Below are positions 48,021 to 59,414 of a stretch of 64,000 bases of DNA, in pieces. The notes under the pieces are model-generated. The model was not told where the DNA came from. It made no database searches and saw only the letters and a program-made list of their open reading frames with translations. Numbering within the stretch: the stretch's first letter is position 1; every line of letters starts with the position of its first letter. The DNA is from Endomychus coccineus (Eukaryota; Arthropoda; Insecta; Coleoptera; Endomychidae): NCBI GenBank assembly GCA_958510875.1, contig OY294067.1, positions 108,594,921 to 108,658,920 of the forward strand, in the 5' to 3' direction. Both the position numbers and the translations under genes were made by a program.

Positions 48021-48594
48021 TGTGAAGAAATATCCTCAACCCAGGAAGCGTTAATATTGCATAAAGCATTCGCGAAGGACAGGCTAGAGATCAACATTGA
48101 CCTAAAAAAAATGACGTAAGCTATAGAGAAGGTGCTGAGAAGAAGGCGAAAGTTCTGAAAACGCATTTTCCAGGTTGTAACTACAACGAAGCACTGGAAA
48201 TTGACGAGCTTCCCCATAGACCATCTATGGAAGATTGAAGTAATGCTACGAAGATATGCTGAGAAATAAGGCTCTTATGGGCATCAAGTTCTTCAATCCA
48301 TACAAGTCTCCAGGGGCTGATGGTGTTTTCCCTGTTCTTCTACAGAGGGGAAAGGGGCGATCACATCAACACTCATGAGATTGGGCGATGGTGGTATATA
48401 TATACAAAAAATTGGTGAGAGAGATCTAACCCTTCCCAAGTCCTACATACCTGTAAGCTTAGCATCCTTTATGTTAAAGAACCTACAAAAAATAGTGGAT
48501 AATTCCATCACGAAGTGACGGAGAAACCCTCCCTCCACTGCCAGCATGAATATAGAGCGGGTAGATCTACCATAACCACACTGTATCAGCATTT

Positions 48595-48725
48595 TTTTCT
48601 CATACTTCGACTACACGAGAGGGCAACCTATAATGTTCGAACAACATCGTGTGAGCCAACAGCAGAATGCTGGGGGAGGAGGAAATAGAGAAGGAGGTAA
48701 AACAAAAAGAAAAGTGCCTTCCTTG
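48595..48725 (+). repeat. Second copy of the 37300 repeat, inserted in the RT
   Basis: Lies between the RT region before the catalytic block and RVFDSTS; the translation here (YTRGQPIMFEQHRVSQQQ) has no counterpart in non-LTR enzymes. It shares CTACACGAG, ACCTATAA and GTTCGAA-ACAT with 37300-37395. Confidence 0.65.
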
Positions 48726-49894
48726 AGATCGAGAGTCTTTGATAGCACGTCACACGCTACTATTAAAGCCTCCATCGAGAAAAGGAACGTATGCCAAACC
48801 TCATCTAAATGGATGGGGGAAATTCTACGCACCAGAAGAGCAGAGACAAAGGTGGGAGAAACCACTATTCAAATAAACACAGCAAAATGATGCCCTTTCT
48901 GCGGAGCCTGGTAGTGGATGACCTCCTAGAGACAATAACTTAAAGGAATCCGCTACCAAGGATACGCAGATATAGTAAAAATCGCGAGAGCTTTCTATGC
49001 AATATCATTCAAGAAGGTCTTGAAATCACAAAGGAATGGTGCAAATCGAACGGACTAGGAATCAAACCCTAGTAAAACTACAATATTGGATCACATGAAG
49101 CAAATTAAGCTGAATGTAACCGGCATTGTGCTGTATGAGGTGCGACACGTGCCCTAATGGTGTGCTGAAGGATGGTAGGTGGAACATAAGGTTGTCCACC
49201 CAAAATATTGCTCCGGATGTACCCCATGATGGTGAGATCTATCCTAACCTATGGTGCATTAGCCTGGAGCGACAATACCAACAAACCAACCAAAGGCTCG
49301 TATGCATATGCATAACAGGGGCTCCAAGATCTTGTCCTACGGCAAGCATAGATGAAATATTGGGATTAACCTCCTCCATATAGCTAAATATATAGGACAG
49401 CGAAGAATACTATGCTCAATAGAAGCAAAGAAGAATCTCGGGAGGGTATTAGACTTCCGTGGAATTACAATATCTCAATAAAGAAGAAACACCCAGTACT
49501 CATAGCACCAAGAGATGACATGGGTAAGTGTTCGTGTCTATACAGAACTTCCAAACCCATCTTGGAAATAAAGATGAGTGGAGAATACTCGCCCTGTTAG
49601 GAGCAAGTCTTTTGGTATACCGATGAACCAACAACTGCAGAAGGCACGGAGGCTGGAATCTTTGGACTCGAAACCTAATATTCCGAACCCATGAGCAAAT
49701 ACACCAGTATCTTTCTAGCGGTTGTCCATGCGATTGAGAGGTGTACACAGCTCAATATCGACAAAGGATATAAAAAGAAGGATATAGCCATCATGTCCGA
49801 TAGTCAAGCAGTTACAGCGCTGAGCTCAAACATCATGATGAAAGATGATTCTCAACTACAAAACTAAGCTAAACACCTTAGGAGTGCAGAACAG

Positions 49895-50343
49895 CAGAGC
49901 CGTCGCAAGGGTGTGGCAGCTGAGGCACTTGCCTCGGGCGCCATCACAAAAGGGGCGCCTGTCACGACAAAGTCCAAACATTTTTTGTAACGAAAAAAAT
50001 TTGGGCGACACAATGGAGCCCCAAGAAGAAGAAGTCGCTGCACTTAATATGATTCTTATGTTTCTCGTCGAGTTTCTAACAGCGATTCAACCTTTCTTCA
50101 TTATTTATTGTATATAATATGCTAATAGGGCGCGGTCTGTTTCAATAGAATAAACAAATGCTATTTTTGTCGATTTGAATAATATGTCAGCCATATAAGC
50201 GTTGCGGTGAAGAATACTGTTTTTAGATATTCAATATTTCCCTCCTTTTTCATGCGTTTCCAGCCTCCAAGTTTGTTCCGCTTGTTCCGTTCGTTATTAT
50301 ATCATTTTTGCAAATTTCAGCGGGGGAAATTTCCTAGGGCAGG
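49895..50343 (+). mobile_element. Probable hAT-type non-autonomous insertion in the RNase H region
   Basis: Starts CAGAGCCGTCGCAAGGG and continues TGCCTCGGGCGCCATCAC, a GC-rich tip unlike the surrounding element and similar in style to hAT tips. RNase H coding stops here and resumes near 50345. No matching right TIR or duplication could be found, so the right end is probably truncated. Confidence 0.45.
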
Positions 50344-50813
50344 GGGACGCCCTTGAACACAAGGGAGCTGAAACGACTCTGGTAGGACCGGAACGCTTCT
50401 GTAGTATAGGCAAGCATACTATGAAGGAAATCCTTGAATCAGATGAAACAGAATCTTGCTAGATAAATTTATAATGTAGGACGTTTTGGAAAGTATAAGA
50501 CTATGCAGGAACAACATGAGAGTCACAACAGGATTCATGACAGGACACTTCAAATTCAACGACCATATGAGTAAAGTTAACCTAGTAAACGATCGAATGT
50601 GTAGATTCTGGACAATACCAAAAGAAACACCGATACAGCTGCTGACCTACTGCTAAGCTACTCTGCTCCGCAGAAGCAGAATCTTCGGGACACATACGAA
50701 AGCTAAAACTCACCGGTGTACTGTAAAAAAGTACTGTAAAAGGGATACAATAGTTCTTGAAGGTCGCAGTTTATCTGACATCCCTTAACATTCTAATCTA
50801 ATATTCTACTTAC

Positions 50814-51027
50814 GCATATTACATTTGTCGAAACTTATCAATTTATCGGTCACAGATACACTTAACAAAAAATAGCCACTCATTTGTTCTGTGACGGAGA
50901 AGGTCATTCTGATACTTCCATTATTCATCGAGAATGGGTCAGTTATTTGATCGATTCCTTTTCCAAAGGCTTTTGGTTTTTCCTTGAAGCTGAAAGCCAT
51001 TACATCTCCCTCATCGCGGTCAGTTAC
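50814..51027 (-). CDS. BtR-type cadherin, cadherin-repeat exon
   Basis: Acceptor TTTCCATTCCAG and donor GTAAGTAG bound 214 bases (71 codons plus one base). It encodes VTDRDEGDVMAFSFKEKP, then GIDQITDPFSMNNGSIRMTF, GYFLLSVSVTDKLISFDKCNM. DRDEGD is the acidic Ca-binding turn, NGSI.. the central strand, and LSVSVTD the end strand (V-x-V-x-D) of an extracellular cadherin repeat. The first codon joins in frame with the exon 53097-53230 (ARV|VTDRDEGD), and the last base begins a Gln codon with the exon at 39012. Confidence 0.9.
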
Positions 51028-51343
51028 CTGGAATGGAAAAAAATAATTTGCGAGATGATTATCTTCTATGTGTTGTTTTTAAATTGAGTTTTCATCTTCC
51101 TTCAAGTTACAAAATACGTTCGAAAATAATAATTATTAGGGAAAGCAATAAACTCGTCTGCTGGTACCTAGATGAATTGAGCTAGAATATATACGTGAAA
51201 TGTATATCTGAAGGATAGAATGATAAAATGAAAGGTGCTGTTGCTGTTATACGGAAAGCGTTATTTCTAAACCATCTACATTTACAACCACTTAACCCTA
51301 CGTTAGTCGCGCGTGTCTCACAGATACACGATCGAGATGAAAC

Positions 51344-51546
51344 CATAGAGATCAAGAATAGAGTACTCGAGCAGCCAATTTCGTGACCGGCTGTAAGAAA
51401 ATTTTCAGTGCTCTTTCCTTTTCTAACTTATCGGATCTCTCTTCGATATATTAAAAAGAGACAGAGCACCGAAATTTCTCTTACAGCCGGTCAACGCAAT
51501 AGCATTACGCTTACGGGACTCGAGTACTCTATTCTTGATCTCTATG
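51344..51546. mobile_element. MITE with perfect TIRs and perfect 8 bp target duplication
   Basis: TIRs start CATAGAGATCAAGAATAGAG and the complement ends at 51546; the perfect inverted match is 28 bases and continues imperfectly inward to about 80 (CCGGCTGTAAGAAAATTT against its near complement). GATGAAAC flanks both ends (51336-51343, 51547-51554). 203 bp, no coding. An 8 bp duplication and CA...TG tips fit the P or hAT groups. Confidence 0.93.
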
Positions 51547-51719
51547 GATGAAACGCGTCTAGAATTGGACTTAGATTGATTATGGGTTGAGGCTTGCGTC
51601 TATGCCTTCTATGCTTGCTAAGTGTTCGTGTTAGTTGGTTCCTGGATCTTGAGATGTGTGCAACAGCGGTTCATGACACATCAGAGAAATTTTTGATGTT
51701 GCGAACTCTAAGAATTCTA

Positions 51720-51896
51720 ATGATGCGGACGTGGAAAATACAAGTAGCCGTAAAAGATGCATTCCGTGTCAGGGAGAAAAGCGTACCAAGCTTACTAAAT
51801 ACAAATGTTCTTCCTGCGAAATGTATTTGTGCCTACAACATGTTGAAGTTATTTGCAGTGAAGTATGTCATTCAAACAACAAATACGTAAATTGTA
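51720..51896 (+). pseudogene. piggyBac-type C-terminal cysteine-rich domain
   Basis: In one plus frame: SSRKRCIPCQGEKRTKLTKY, KCSSCEMYLCLQHVEVICSE and VCHSNNKYVNC. The spacing C-x2-C ... C-x2-C ... LC-x2-H ... C-x-x-x-C is that of the RING-like finger at the end of piggyBac transposases. An AATAAA follows at about 51914. Nothing of the catalytic domain was recognised upstream. Confidence 0.5.
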
Positions 51897-52073
51897 ATAT
51901 ATTGTAAATTGAATAAATTATTCTTTTATGGATTCGAGTTTTTACTAGAAAATACGTATAACAAAAAATCGCGAATTCTACATGCTTTTTTGTATATAAA
52001 TATGAGTGTATTTGTGAGATACAGCGCGACCATATTTATCTGACTGGAGCCGCAACCAACGAAGGGTTTAACC

Positions 52074-52632
52074 CACGGTCGTACATACAGGTCTGGGAAC
52101 TCGAGGCTGTTTCCTATGTGAGAAGTGACTCCGCTAAGCGTCAACTGTCGCGTAGTACCAAAAAGGGTGGCGCAGTAGACGAAGAGTGTTCTCTGACAAC
52201 TGTCATTCTTGACTTGTAAACACAAGTAATATCTGCGTTTTTAGAAGCAAATTACGAAACCGTGCATTGTGCCGAAATGCAAAACGGGGTACAAACGTGT
52301 AAAGCAAGAAACTTCTGTTTTTAAAGTGCCGAAAGATGTGGAAATCCGAAAACAGTGGATGCTTGCGATTCCGGATAGAAATCGTTTTAACGTGCGAGCA
52401 TGTATAACGAAAAAGGGGAATTTATTTTCAAGGTGAATAATACATTTTGACAAGAGTAACAGTTCTATTCCTCTCTCAAATCAGAATAGTGAATACTGCG
52501 TTACGAGAAAAATTATTTTACTTAATAATGTGATTGTTGCCATACTTCGATCCAAGCGCTAGCTAGTGGCTGAGCGAGGGACTACGAGTTTGGCGACGCG
52601 TAAGAGACTCGTGTCCTGTATGTACGACCGTG
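52074..52632 (+). mobile_element. P-like element, copy 2, with THAP domain
   Basis: TIRs CACGGTCGTACATACAGG and CCTGTATGTACGACCGTG are perfect over 18 bases. Flanks GTTTAACC (52066-52073) and GTTAAACC (52633-52640) match in 7 of 8. It is 559 bp and lies in the cadherin intron 51028-53096. It shares its whole length with copy 1 (14862-15394), so both come from one non-autonomous family. Confidence 0.88.
52254..52434 (+). pseudogene. THAP domain exon of the P-like element
   Basis: Open for about 60 codons: KPCIVPKCKTGYKRVKQE, TSVFKVPKDVEIRKQWMLAI and PDRNRFNVRACITKKGNLFS. It has the C-x3-C start, the FKVPKD box and the W of the THAP fold; the final Cys-x2-His pair is altered (ACITKKG). There is no ATG at the expected place (ACG AAA CCG TGC). 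THAP domains give P transposases their DNA-binding specificity; a donor GT after the exon (AGGTGAAT) is preserved. Confidence 0.82.
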
Positions 52633-53096
52633 GTTAAACCTGTTGCTTTCTTTTGAACTTGCAACGGCAGCCTTGGAGTAATGTGTCAAATGTTAAAAAT
52701 GAAATATTCCTGGTTTTCAGGGAAATTGTTCAAATAAATTCATTGGTGGCACTAAATTACTAACTATGACCTACTTTCTTCCTTATCGAGGACTGGGATT
52801 ATCATTTTTTTTTAAGGAAATCTGGAGAGGATCTTGCTCGTGACTGAAATGAAGTGGTGCCGGCGATTGGAAGACCACGAGGAAAGAAGACTAGAGACAG
52901 GATGTTTGAGTCAAATAATCAACGCAGGGTAGGCGAGGTCTTCGAGTTGAATAAACGAACTGCGCAGTAGTTCATTAGCCAATAAGGACATTGCGCTTGC
53001 GTGTGTTTATCCGTTGATTGAAACTGGTAGCCACGATATAGTATAATGGTAATGCGTCTCTTGTATTAAAAGCGTAGCCCAAGTCTGTGAACTTAC

Positions 53097-53230
53097 AACT
53101 CTTGCCGCTGGGTCGCTGCCGTCGGATGTAAGAGGAGCTATACGGCGCACAGTGGGTAAATTCACGAATTTAGGTGGACAATAGTCAACACTGTGCAGAG
53201 TCAAATCTGACATCGTAACTAATACACCTT
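53097..53230 (-). CDS. BtR-type cadherin, repeat-boundary exon
   Basis: Acceptor GGAATTATAG and donor GTAAGTTC bound 134 bases. After two bases completing a codon it encodes GVLVTMSDLTLHSVDYCPPK, then FVNLPTVRRIAPLTSDGSDP and AARV. VLVTMSD is the last strand of one cadherin repeat, and CPPKFVNLP is the P-x-F-x-x-x start of the next. The 3' phase (0) fits the exon at 50814. The 5' phase requires a preceding exon ending after one base, which the exon at 54658 does not provide. Confidence 0.85.
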
Positions 53231-53334
53231 CTATAATTCCAAAACAAAAAAAAAACAAAAACGGGCGTTTCGATTTGAAACCCAGCCAGAGTCTCAATAG
53301 TTGACTAATTTATCATAAAATTGGTCATATTATC

Positions 53335-53930
53335 CATACTATTCATATTTTTTTGGGGGGTGGTTTTAGGGGGTTTTGGGGGGTTGAAATAGGCAAGGAG
53401 TGATGGCCATAATTTTAAATCTTTATTTGACCTCCAATAAAGCTATTTAACATGGTGCCATCATGTTACCTTGTAACCCGCAAGTTTTGTCCACAAAAAG
53501 AAACAGTTTTGGTCCAAATAATGACCAATTACTCGGAAATAAACCGATAACTTCTGATGGCATAGGGTATGTTAACAATTGCCAACACCAATGAACATTT
53601 TCCACCAGGTTTGGGTGGGTTAACTTGCAGTCCATTTTCGGTCCAATTTTAACTGGTCGGCCTGATAAACGAACACGATAAAAAATAATGGCACATGGTG
53701 GAAGTGTAAAAGAATGGCATGCTTTTCAAGTAACCGCAACTTGGAAAGGGTTGACCTCCAGTCAAAAAAAAAAATGCGGATGCTGTATCTCGAGATCTAG
53801 CAGCCGGGGAAAATTCGGTCTGTGAGATGAATTGATCATTGAACCGTTCTCTAACGATAAACCATAGTGCCATCGGGTTAATGTTCAGACCATCAATATC
53901 ACTTTGGCTCCTAGACTATCATTCTCTGAA
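53335..53930 (+). repeat. Second copy of the 44220-44830 repeat (half element)
   Basis: Collinear with 44240-44830, e.g. CCAACACCAATGAACATTTT and GGTTGACCTCCAGTCAAAAA occur in both. The left, inverted half of the element at 43845-44690 is absent here. Confidence 0.9.
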
Positions 53931-54657
53931 AGCCGTATAATCAGACATGACCAACTAGATTCATCATCATCAAACTTAAAAACGACTGGTATTTTGAAAA
54001 TAAATCAAAAACGATAATATTTAGGTATAGGGATTCAAAAACAAAGTTGTCCTAATTTTTTGTGGTGAATGCAGCTACTATAAAATAAATGGGGATTTCC
54101 ATTTGAAAATTTCGAGTTTTTGGCATTTTAAAATTTAATATTTCCATAATTTTTTGTGAGCATCCTGTACAAGATCGGACACTTTCTTTATAATATTTCT
54201 CTGCGATACGTTTTTTACTATAAAATGCCAAAAGCGCGTTACGAAATATGCTGCCGTTATAAAGAAACTGTCAATTAAGTATGAGTCTGCATCTGTAATT
54301 TTTTCTCTAAAATTGCAAATATCTCAAAAAAGCTATAGGACATGATATTTATGAAATGTACCTAGAATTTTCCGCAGAATCCAAAAATGCAATAAATTAT
54401 AGGATGTTCTATTTAAAATAACGAAGTTGTCATTGACTTCCGGTATAATCGGAGGTGCCGGATCTTGAAAATATTTCAGATGAATAGGTTGACTTTGGTC
54501 AGCTGCTTAGTTTTCAAAAAAATACTATGTTTACTTTTTGAGATATCGATTGATGCAGTTCGTGGTGAGACTTCCTTCCCTGTATGCCTGCTAGCTTACT
54601 ACAGTATCAAATGTGTTTCACTACAGCTGTTAGCTACGAATAATTGGTTCTACTCAC

Positions 54658-54759
54658 CACAATTTTCACCACTTCTGATTCAGACTTAACTGTTTTCAAG
54701 ATGTTTCCAAAATATTTCTTCTGTGAAAATTCCGGGTTATGCATATTCAGTTGTTTCAC
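54658..54759 (-). CDS. BtR-type cadherin, start of a cadherin repeat
   Basis: Acceptor TTATTTCAG and donor GTGAGTAG bound 102 bases in phase 0 at both ends. It encodes VKQLNMHNPEFSQKKYFGNI then LKTVKSESEVVKIV. NPEFSQKKYFGxI is the usual beginning of a cadherin repeat (linker Asn-Pro, then first strand). The rest of the repeat, including its Ca-binding DxD/LDRE motifs, should be in the next exon, which I could not find before 53230. Confidence 0.75.
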
Positions 54760-55986
54760 CTGAAATAAATAATAGTATATTTTATTGCAAAGTATGTCAA
54801 AAAGCTAGCTTAACTTGAACTCATTATTGTAGTCATGAAATAAAAGGAAAATATTTGAAGAATAATATCATCGAAGAAAGATAATTAGAAACGAGATTAC
54901 ATTTCAAACTTTGTTTTATTAACTTGACATGTTTCGATTGTACAGCAACATTATCAAGTTAATACATCAACGTTTAAAGTGTTATCTCGTTTTCATTTTA
55001 AGGCTGAGGTCCGGGTATACTAAATTACATGTAAAACAATGCCATCTCATTTCGAATTTATAACAAAAATTACGTACACAATGTAGACAAGTTTATATCA
55101 AATTAAAGCGGGAAGTATGCAGAATTGTATAAAGTTTTTCGAAAAGATTGATTAATTTACGCCTTCGAAATAAATTATTGAAAACATGCTATTTTCCTCA
55201 GGTCAATTCGGTACTTCAAAAGGTATAATTTATATGAAATATGACCTTAATCATGTTATTATTGTATTCATACAAAACACTACACATTTAGCTATAAGTT
55301 GACACAAAAATCACAACAATCAGATCAATACTTTTGTAGATGAATTCGAAACCAACATCATGTACATTATTATAAAATATTGAGAAAGCTATAAATATGA
55401 AGTATAGATTTCGGAATGTTTCTGTAAAAACTGACCTAAATATGCAAATTTATATGCCGACTTTTCGACGGTAGATGACGCAACAAAAAAGGTTTCAGTG
55501 GCGCAGTAGGGCATTAAACAAATATCTAATATGAACCCCTTTGCTAATAAACACGTCGCACACAATTCAGGAACGTTCTTGAATTTACGTGCGGTCGGAT
55601 ATTCGTGTAGATAACTAGGCCAAATGTTCATGAGATATGCCTTTGTGTGCCGATGCCGAAAGCTGCTATTTTTTGTCCATGCATTTCATCGATTTGTAGC
55701 TAGCTAACATTATAGAATTAAAATTATACGAAAACATGCTTATTTTTTTACAATTTCTAATAATTGGTGACGAGTTTATTGTTATTTTTCATCCTGTAAT
55801 CAAAAAATCACAGATGAATATAATACAGTAAGTAATAAGTAGAATAAAGTGCTCCTATAATAATTAATTATAATTAAAAGTACCTACCTAATTGTTAAGA
55901 AACTTATTGTATATGTACCTAAGACTTTAATTTGAACAATAAATCTAATACATCTATGGTTTCAGCGTTTATCTAGTATAAAATCA
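54760..55986. other. Unassigned stretch
   Basis: No exon of the cadherin found. An 80-codon minus-strand ORF at 55389-55631 has no recognised domain. Confidence 0.4.
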
Positions 55987-56175
55987 TTTTAACTTTCGGA
56001 ATTTGGATAATTGAACTCAAATTCACACAAACTGTCAAATTGTTTCACCACACTGTGGCATTCTCAAAGCTAGGAGCTGACAACTAGTATTGAGAATGCC
56101 ACAGTTGTTGTCAACATCAATATTAAATTAAATGTTCTAGCTTTAGTTCAATTTTCCAACTTCCGAAAGTTAAAA
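55987..56175. mobile_element. Palindromic MITE
   Basis: Tips TTTTAACTTTCGGAA and its complement TTCCGAAAGTTAAAA enclose a strong central hairpin (56053-56104: CTGTGGCATTCTCAA with its complement). The total of about 190 bases is largely self-complementary. No clear target duplication was found. Confidence 0.75.
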
Positions 56176-56779
56176 AAGTTGGGTTCGGCTTCGTGGAAAT
56201 TCATTTTCTATATAACTTAGGGGAGAATTAAAAAAAAATTAAATGATATTACACTTAATAAATTAGTATGTTTATTTGCACAAACATATTGTGAGGAGCA
56301 TTTCTAACACCAAACTATCGAATGAACATATATCTCTGGACAGTGGCATAGAAAGAGTTCCCGAGGACCCGAAGCAAACTATTATTATGGGTGTCTTCTT
56401 TACTGAAAGATACAAAAGTTTGTGATCGAAGAATACCAAAAATGTTTGTCTTTTGGTGGAAACATTAACAAAACAAAAACAAATTCTTATTTGTCTCTTA
56501 TTTGAGTGTCGGTTGTTCCAGTATTTTCTTCATAGTTTGATAGTAGTTTCCTTTCAATAACGTTCAAAATGGCAAGCCGCGATAAACTATTTTGTCAGAA
56601 TTGGCAAGGAAACTCTTCAAGAATGCCTTGTACAACAGGAAGTAAACATTAGATACGTTAATACCTAACATCAAACTTTTTGTGTGTTTGTCCAAGAATA
56701 TACCTCTAGCAAAAGATGTTAACAAAACCTTACATATTGTGGAACAAACAGCATACTAAAACTGTCGTTGGCGCGGGAA

Positions 56780-56960
56780 CTCATGTCTGGAGACCGAAAC
56801 AGAGTATGTAGAAGCCAGGAATATCTGCAATCACACAATACACGCATCGAAAGAGGCATATAACGCCAAAATAAGATCAAAGCTTATCGAATGCCCAAAT
56901 TGCTCCGGTCGTTTTGAACTTTCACCAAGGCAATTGGAAGAAATTTCACCTTCAATTTGT
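56780..56960 (+). pseudogene. Jockey-type non-LTR linker fragment
   Basis: Matches 12840-13010 over its whole length, e.g. AATATCTGCAATCACACAAT and the sequence for KLIECPN (KIESYRMP in the other copy). Only the region before RT block 1 is present. Confidence 0.75.
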
Positions 56961-58260
56961 AGGTAAGAGTGTGAGAACGCAGAATAGCGATACTTCAAAA
57001 AAACATTATTTGAAAAATCTACTAACAAATTTATGTTGGATGGAAAGCCTATTCGCCTATTCCAGATAAACTTTTGTGTTCTCTAATACCAAAGAAATTT
57101 ACGTTTTTGTAAAAAAGTGGTCGGTGATCTAGTCATTGTGGATGAATTAGATGGATTTGATTGGCAACCAGAGTTTGACGTCGAAGATGAATTATAATGA
57201 AAAAAAAAGTGTTTATTACCATTTCATTCCTAATTCCCTCACTAGTAGTACCCTCATTGACGTGACGTCATAGTCTATTTTATGTCTTTATATTGTGGCA
57301 AATTTTGATGGTTCAAATATCAATGAGGTGTCAGTATGAAACAAATTTATGTTATAGTGTAAGTAATTTCGAAGTCAACCTGACAGCAGGTGTGAGTATA
57401 AAACATACAGTAGTAAAATATATTATGTAGACCAAAAATAGGAAAGCTACTTTCCTAATAGAAGTGAGGGAAGTCAGTGATTGATTGATCACAGTCCATT
57501 CATAGTTAACTATCTGGGGTAGAGTTGACAAGATTCAGCTATATTCGAGGAGGCTGCTATGCTTTTATTTGTAGTTTGTGTACTATTTATAAGTTTTATA
57601 GGTATTAATACAGTTTTTTTAAAATATTTTTTCGTTTTATTGTCATTTTGAGGTTTTAGGAAAGGTCATAAGAATTTTAAATAACTCCTTATTTTTAGTC
57701 AGTTTTCTTAACCATATTCTTAGATGTTGATAAGCCTTCGTAATGGAAAACTTGACTCTTAGTCGAGTTATACAGTATAAAAATGAAAGAAACGGTTTTG
57801 TGTATAGTTCGATTTTGCCAAATGAAAACGTATCGTAGTATACAAGTAGCATACCAGACTGAGCGCCCTTTTTTATTTTTTATACGTTTAGAAAATTGAA
57901 TTCATATCTTAATAAACCGTTTTTAAGGGTTAAAAGTTAATCGCAAGTTCCCAAAATTGGAATTTTGGCGTTTGGTCGAGTTATGCATAACTACGTCCAA
58001 TTTCATTCATCTCGAAAAATTACTTTTCTGAAATTAATAATCCTGGCCGAATCCTCTTAACAGCAGGAAGTAAGGGCAGCCATCTGGTAGTTACGTGCCT
58101 CAATATTTCAAGACAGGTTAAGTCGGCTTCCAAAAATAGATATTTCAGCTGCTGCACCTGTTAAGCGTGATAGGATAAATTCATATGAAAGAAGAAGATT
58201 CCGTAAATAATTATCTGTGAAATAATCATTTTTTTCAATAACTTCTAAGATATTAACGGA
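56961..58260. other. Unassigned stretch
   Basis: A short plus-strand frame near 57120-57197 ends DELDGFDWQPEFDVEDEL and looks coding, but I cannot identify it. The rest shows nothing. Confidence 0.35.
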
Positions 58261-58264
58261 AAGT

Positions 58265-59262
58265 AAAAGAGTAGCCATTTGTCTGTCCGTTCACATTTAT
58301 GCATTTTTGGAGTCGAGCCTGAAAGGTTTGCATAACCCTTCGCAGTATATTAAGAGGTGTTGCCGCAATCTCGTGGCTAATTCGTTGTTTTAGGACTAGG
58401 ATTGTTCTAGGTAGATTAGTTTCAAAGACTATTTTTAAGTATCCCCATAAGAAGAAGTTGCAGACTGTTAGGTCGGGAGACCGAGGGGGCTAACCAATAG
58501 CCTCTTTTCGAGAAACGACACGCCCCGGTAACAAAGCATTCACAGCATTCATTGATGGTTCTTACAGTGTGACTTGTTACCCCGTCTTCCTGAAAAAGTG
58601 TGTTTCCATTCACTAGAAAGCGGTGAAGTTGTGGTGTGAGGAAGGCCGAATCATTGCAACGTATCGCTCAGAATTCACAGTCAGCGCATTTTCAGCCGCA
58701 TCCTCAAACTATATGGACCGATAATTTAATTTTTGAGGTGTTCCATGAAATAAACGAGGGTGAAAGAGCACGTCATCGCTCACCCACAAGTTGTTGATTT
58801 GGTCGTCATTTTCTTCCAGTCTGGCAAGCATAACCTCACATACGTTATTGATAATCACACGGATTAAGAGATTGCACAACCTGTATTTTGCAAGGGTGAA
58901 ATTCAAGATCTGGATGGAGATTCCTCCTCATCGATGTCACTTATTCCAAGGCGTGTGGCATGACGGATGGCCGATCGGCGGGGACTTCTTAATATCGCTT
59001 GTCGAACCTACAACTTCGATATTTTCAGGGGTTCGAACTGTTTTGGCAATTCCACCAGTTTTTTTAGACATCGATTCAGTTTGCTCGAGGTTGTTTATTC
59101 ACTTTTTGATCGAGTTGTCTAACGGAACAGGTTGGTTGCGCAGTATGTTGAAATGCTATCGAAAGTCACGTCGCGTTTGCACTAAATTCTCGTCATTTTG
59201 ATAATACGCTTTAACTGCTTAACCTCGTTGTTCACCCATCCGACGAGCCATTGTAAAGTGTA
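58265..59262 (-). pseudogene. Tc1/mariner-superfamily (DUF4817-type) transposase relic
   Basis: The minus strand begins at MARRMGEQRG and AVKAYYQNDENLVQTRRDFR (helix-turn-helix), NQPVPLDNSIKK, KTVRTPENIE, CEVMLARLEENDDQINNLWV, SDDVLF (first Asp), ALTVNSERYVAMI, NTLFQEDGVTSHTVRTINEC (second Asp) and RPNSLQLLLMGILK, the frame-shifted form of RSPDL-x6-LWGYLK. The C-terminus NLPRTILVLKQRISHE and FQARLQKCINVNG follows. Deletion between the first and second Asp regions, plus stops, inactivate it. It is a relative of the gene at 45390. Confidence 0.85.
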
Positions 59263-59414
59263 AACTAAATGGCAGACCATGCAAGTTATGACGGGCCGAC
59301 AACTCACGTCTCCACTACTTCACCAAGAGCTGCCAAGCCCACCTAAAAATCTTTCACTGGCGGACGCCTTACCTTCAGAACTGAGTGTTCTACATCAAAA
59401 TAGTGTTTTTCATA

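Larger units (their letters stand above)
47640..50780 (+). pseudogene. R1/I-type non-LTR retrotransposon ORF2 (RT and RNase H), degenerate
   Basis: Order of plus-strand motifs: WTRKTFNTEKKFGLWEEYRR (linker before RT), FFNPYKSPGADGVFPVLLQR (RT block 1, near 48285), YIPVSLASFMLKNLQKIVDN (block 2), RVFDSTSHATIKASIEKRNV (catalytic FLDI/FDST block), RYQGYAD (the YADD box, one Asp lost), NPSKTT, then RNase H with YTDEPTTAEGTEAGIFGLET, IFLAVVHAIERC and IMSDSQAVTALSS. The tail near 50345-50650 has DALEHKGAETTLVGPERFCS and TGHFKFNDHMSKVNLVNDRM with a zinc-knuckle-like CRFW. Many stops; interrupted at 48595 and 49895. It sits in the 11.7 kb cadherin intron, antisense to the gene. Confidence 0.85.

Noticed and set aside
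54885..54990. Possible Penelope 3' tail (ACATGTCAAGTTAATAAAAC on the minus strand)
   Set aside because: No coding remnant adjacent; resemblance rests on a short motif.
55389..55631. 80-codon minus-strand ORF as a cadherin exon
   Set aside because: No cadherin motif and no acceptable splice-site pair in the needed phase.
57120..57200. Short frame ending DELDGFDWQPEFDVEDEL as a gene end
   Set aside because: Too short, no upstream frame or splice acceptor that I could defend.
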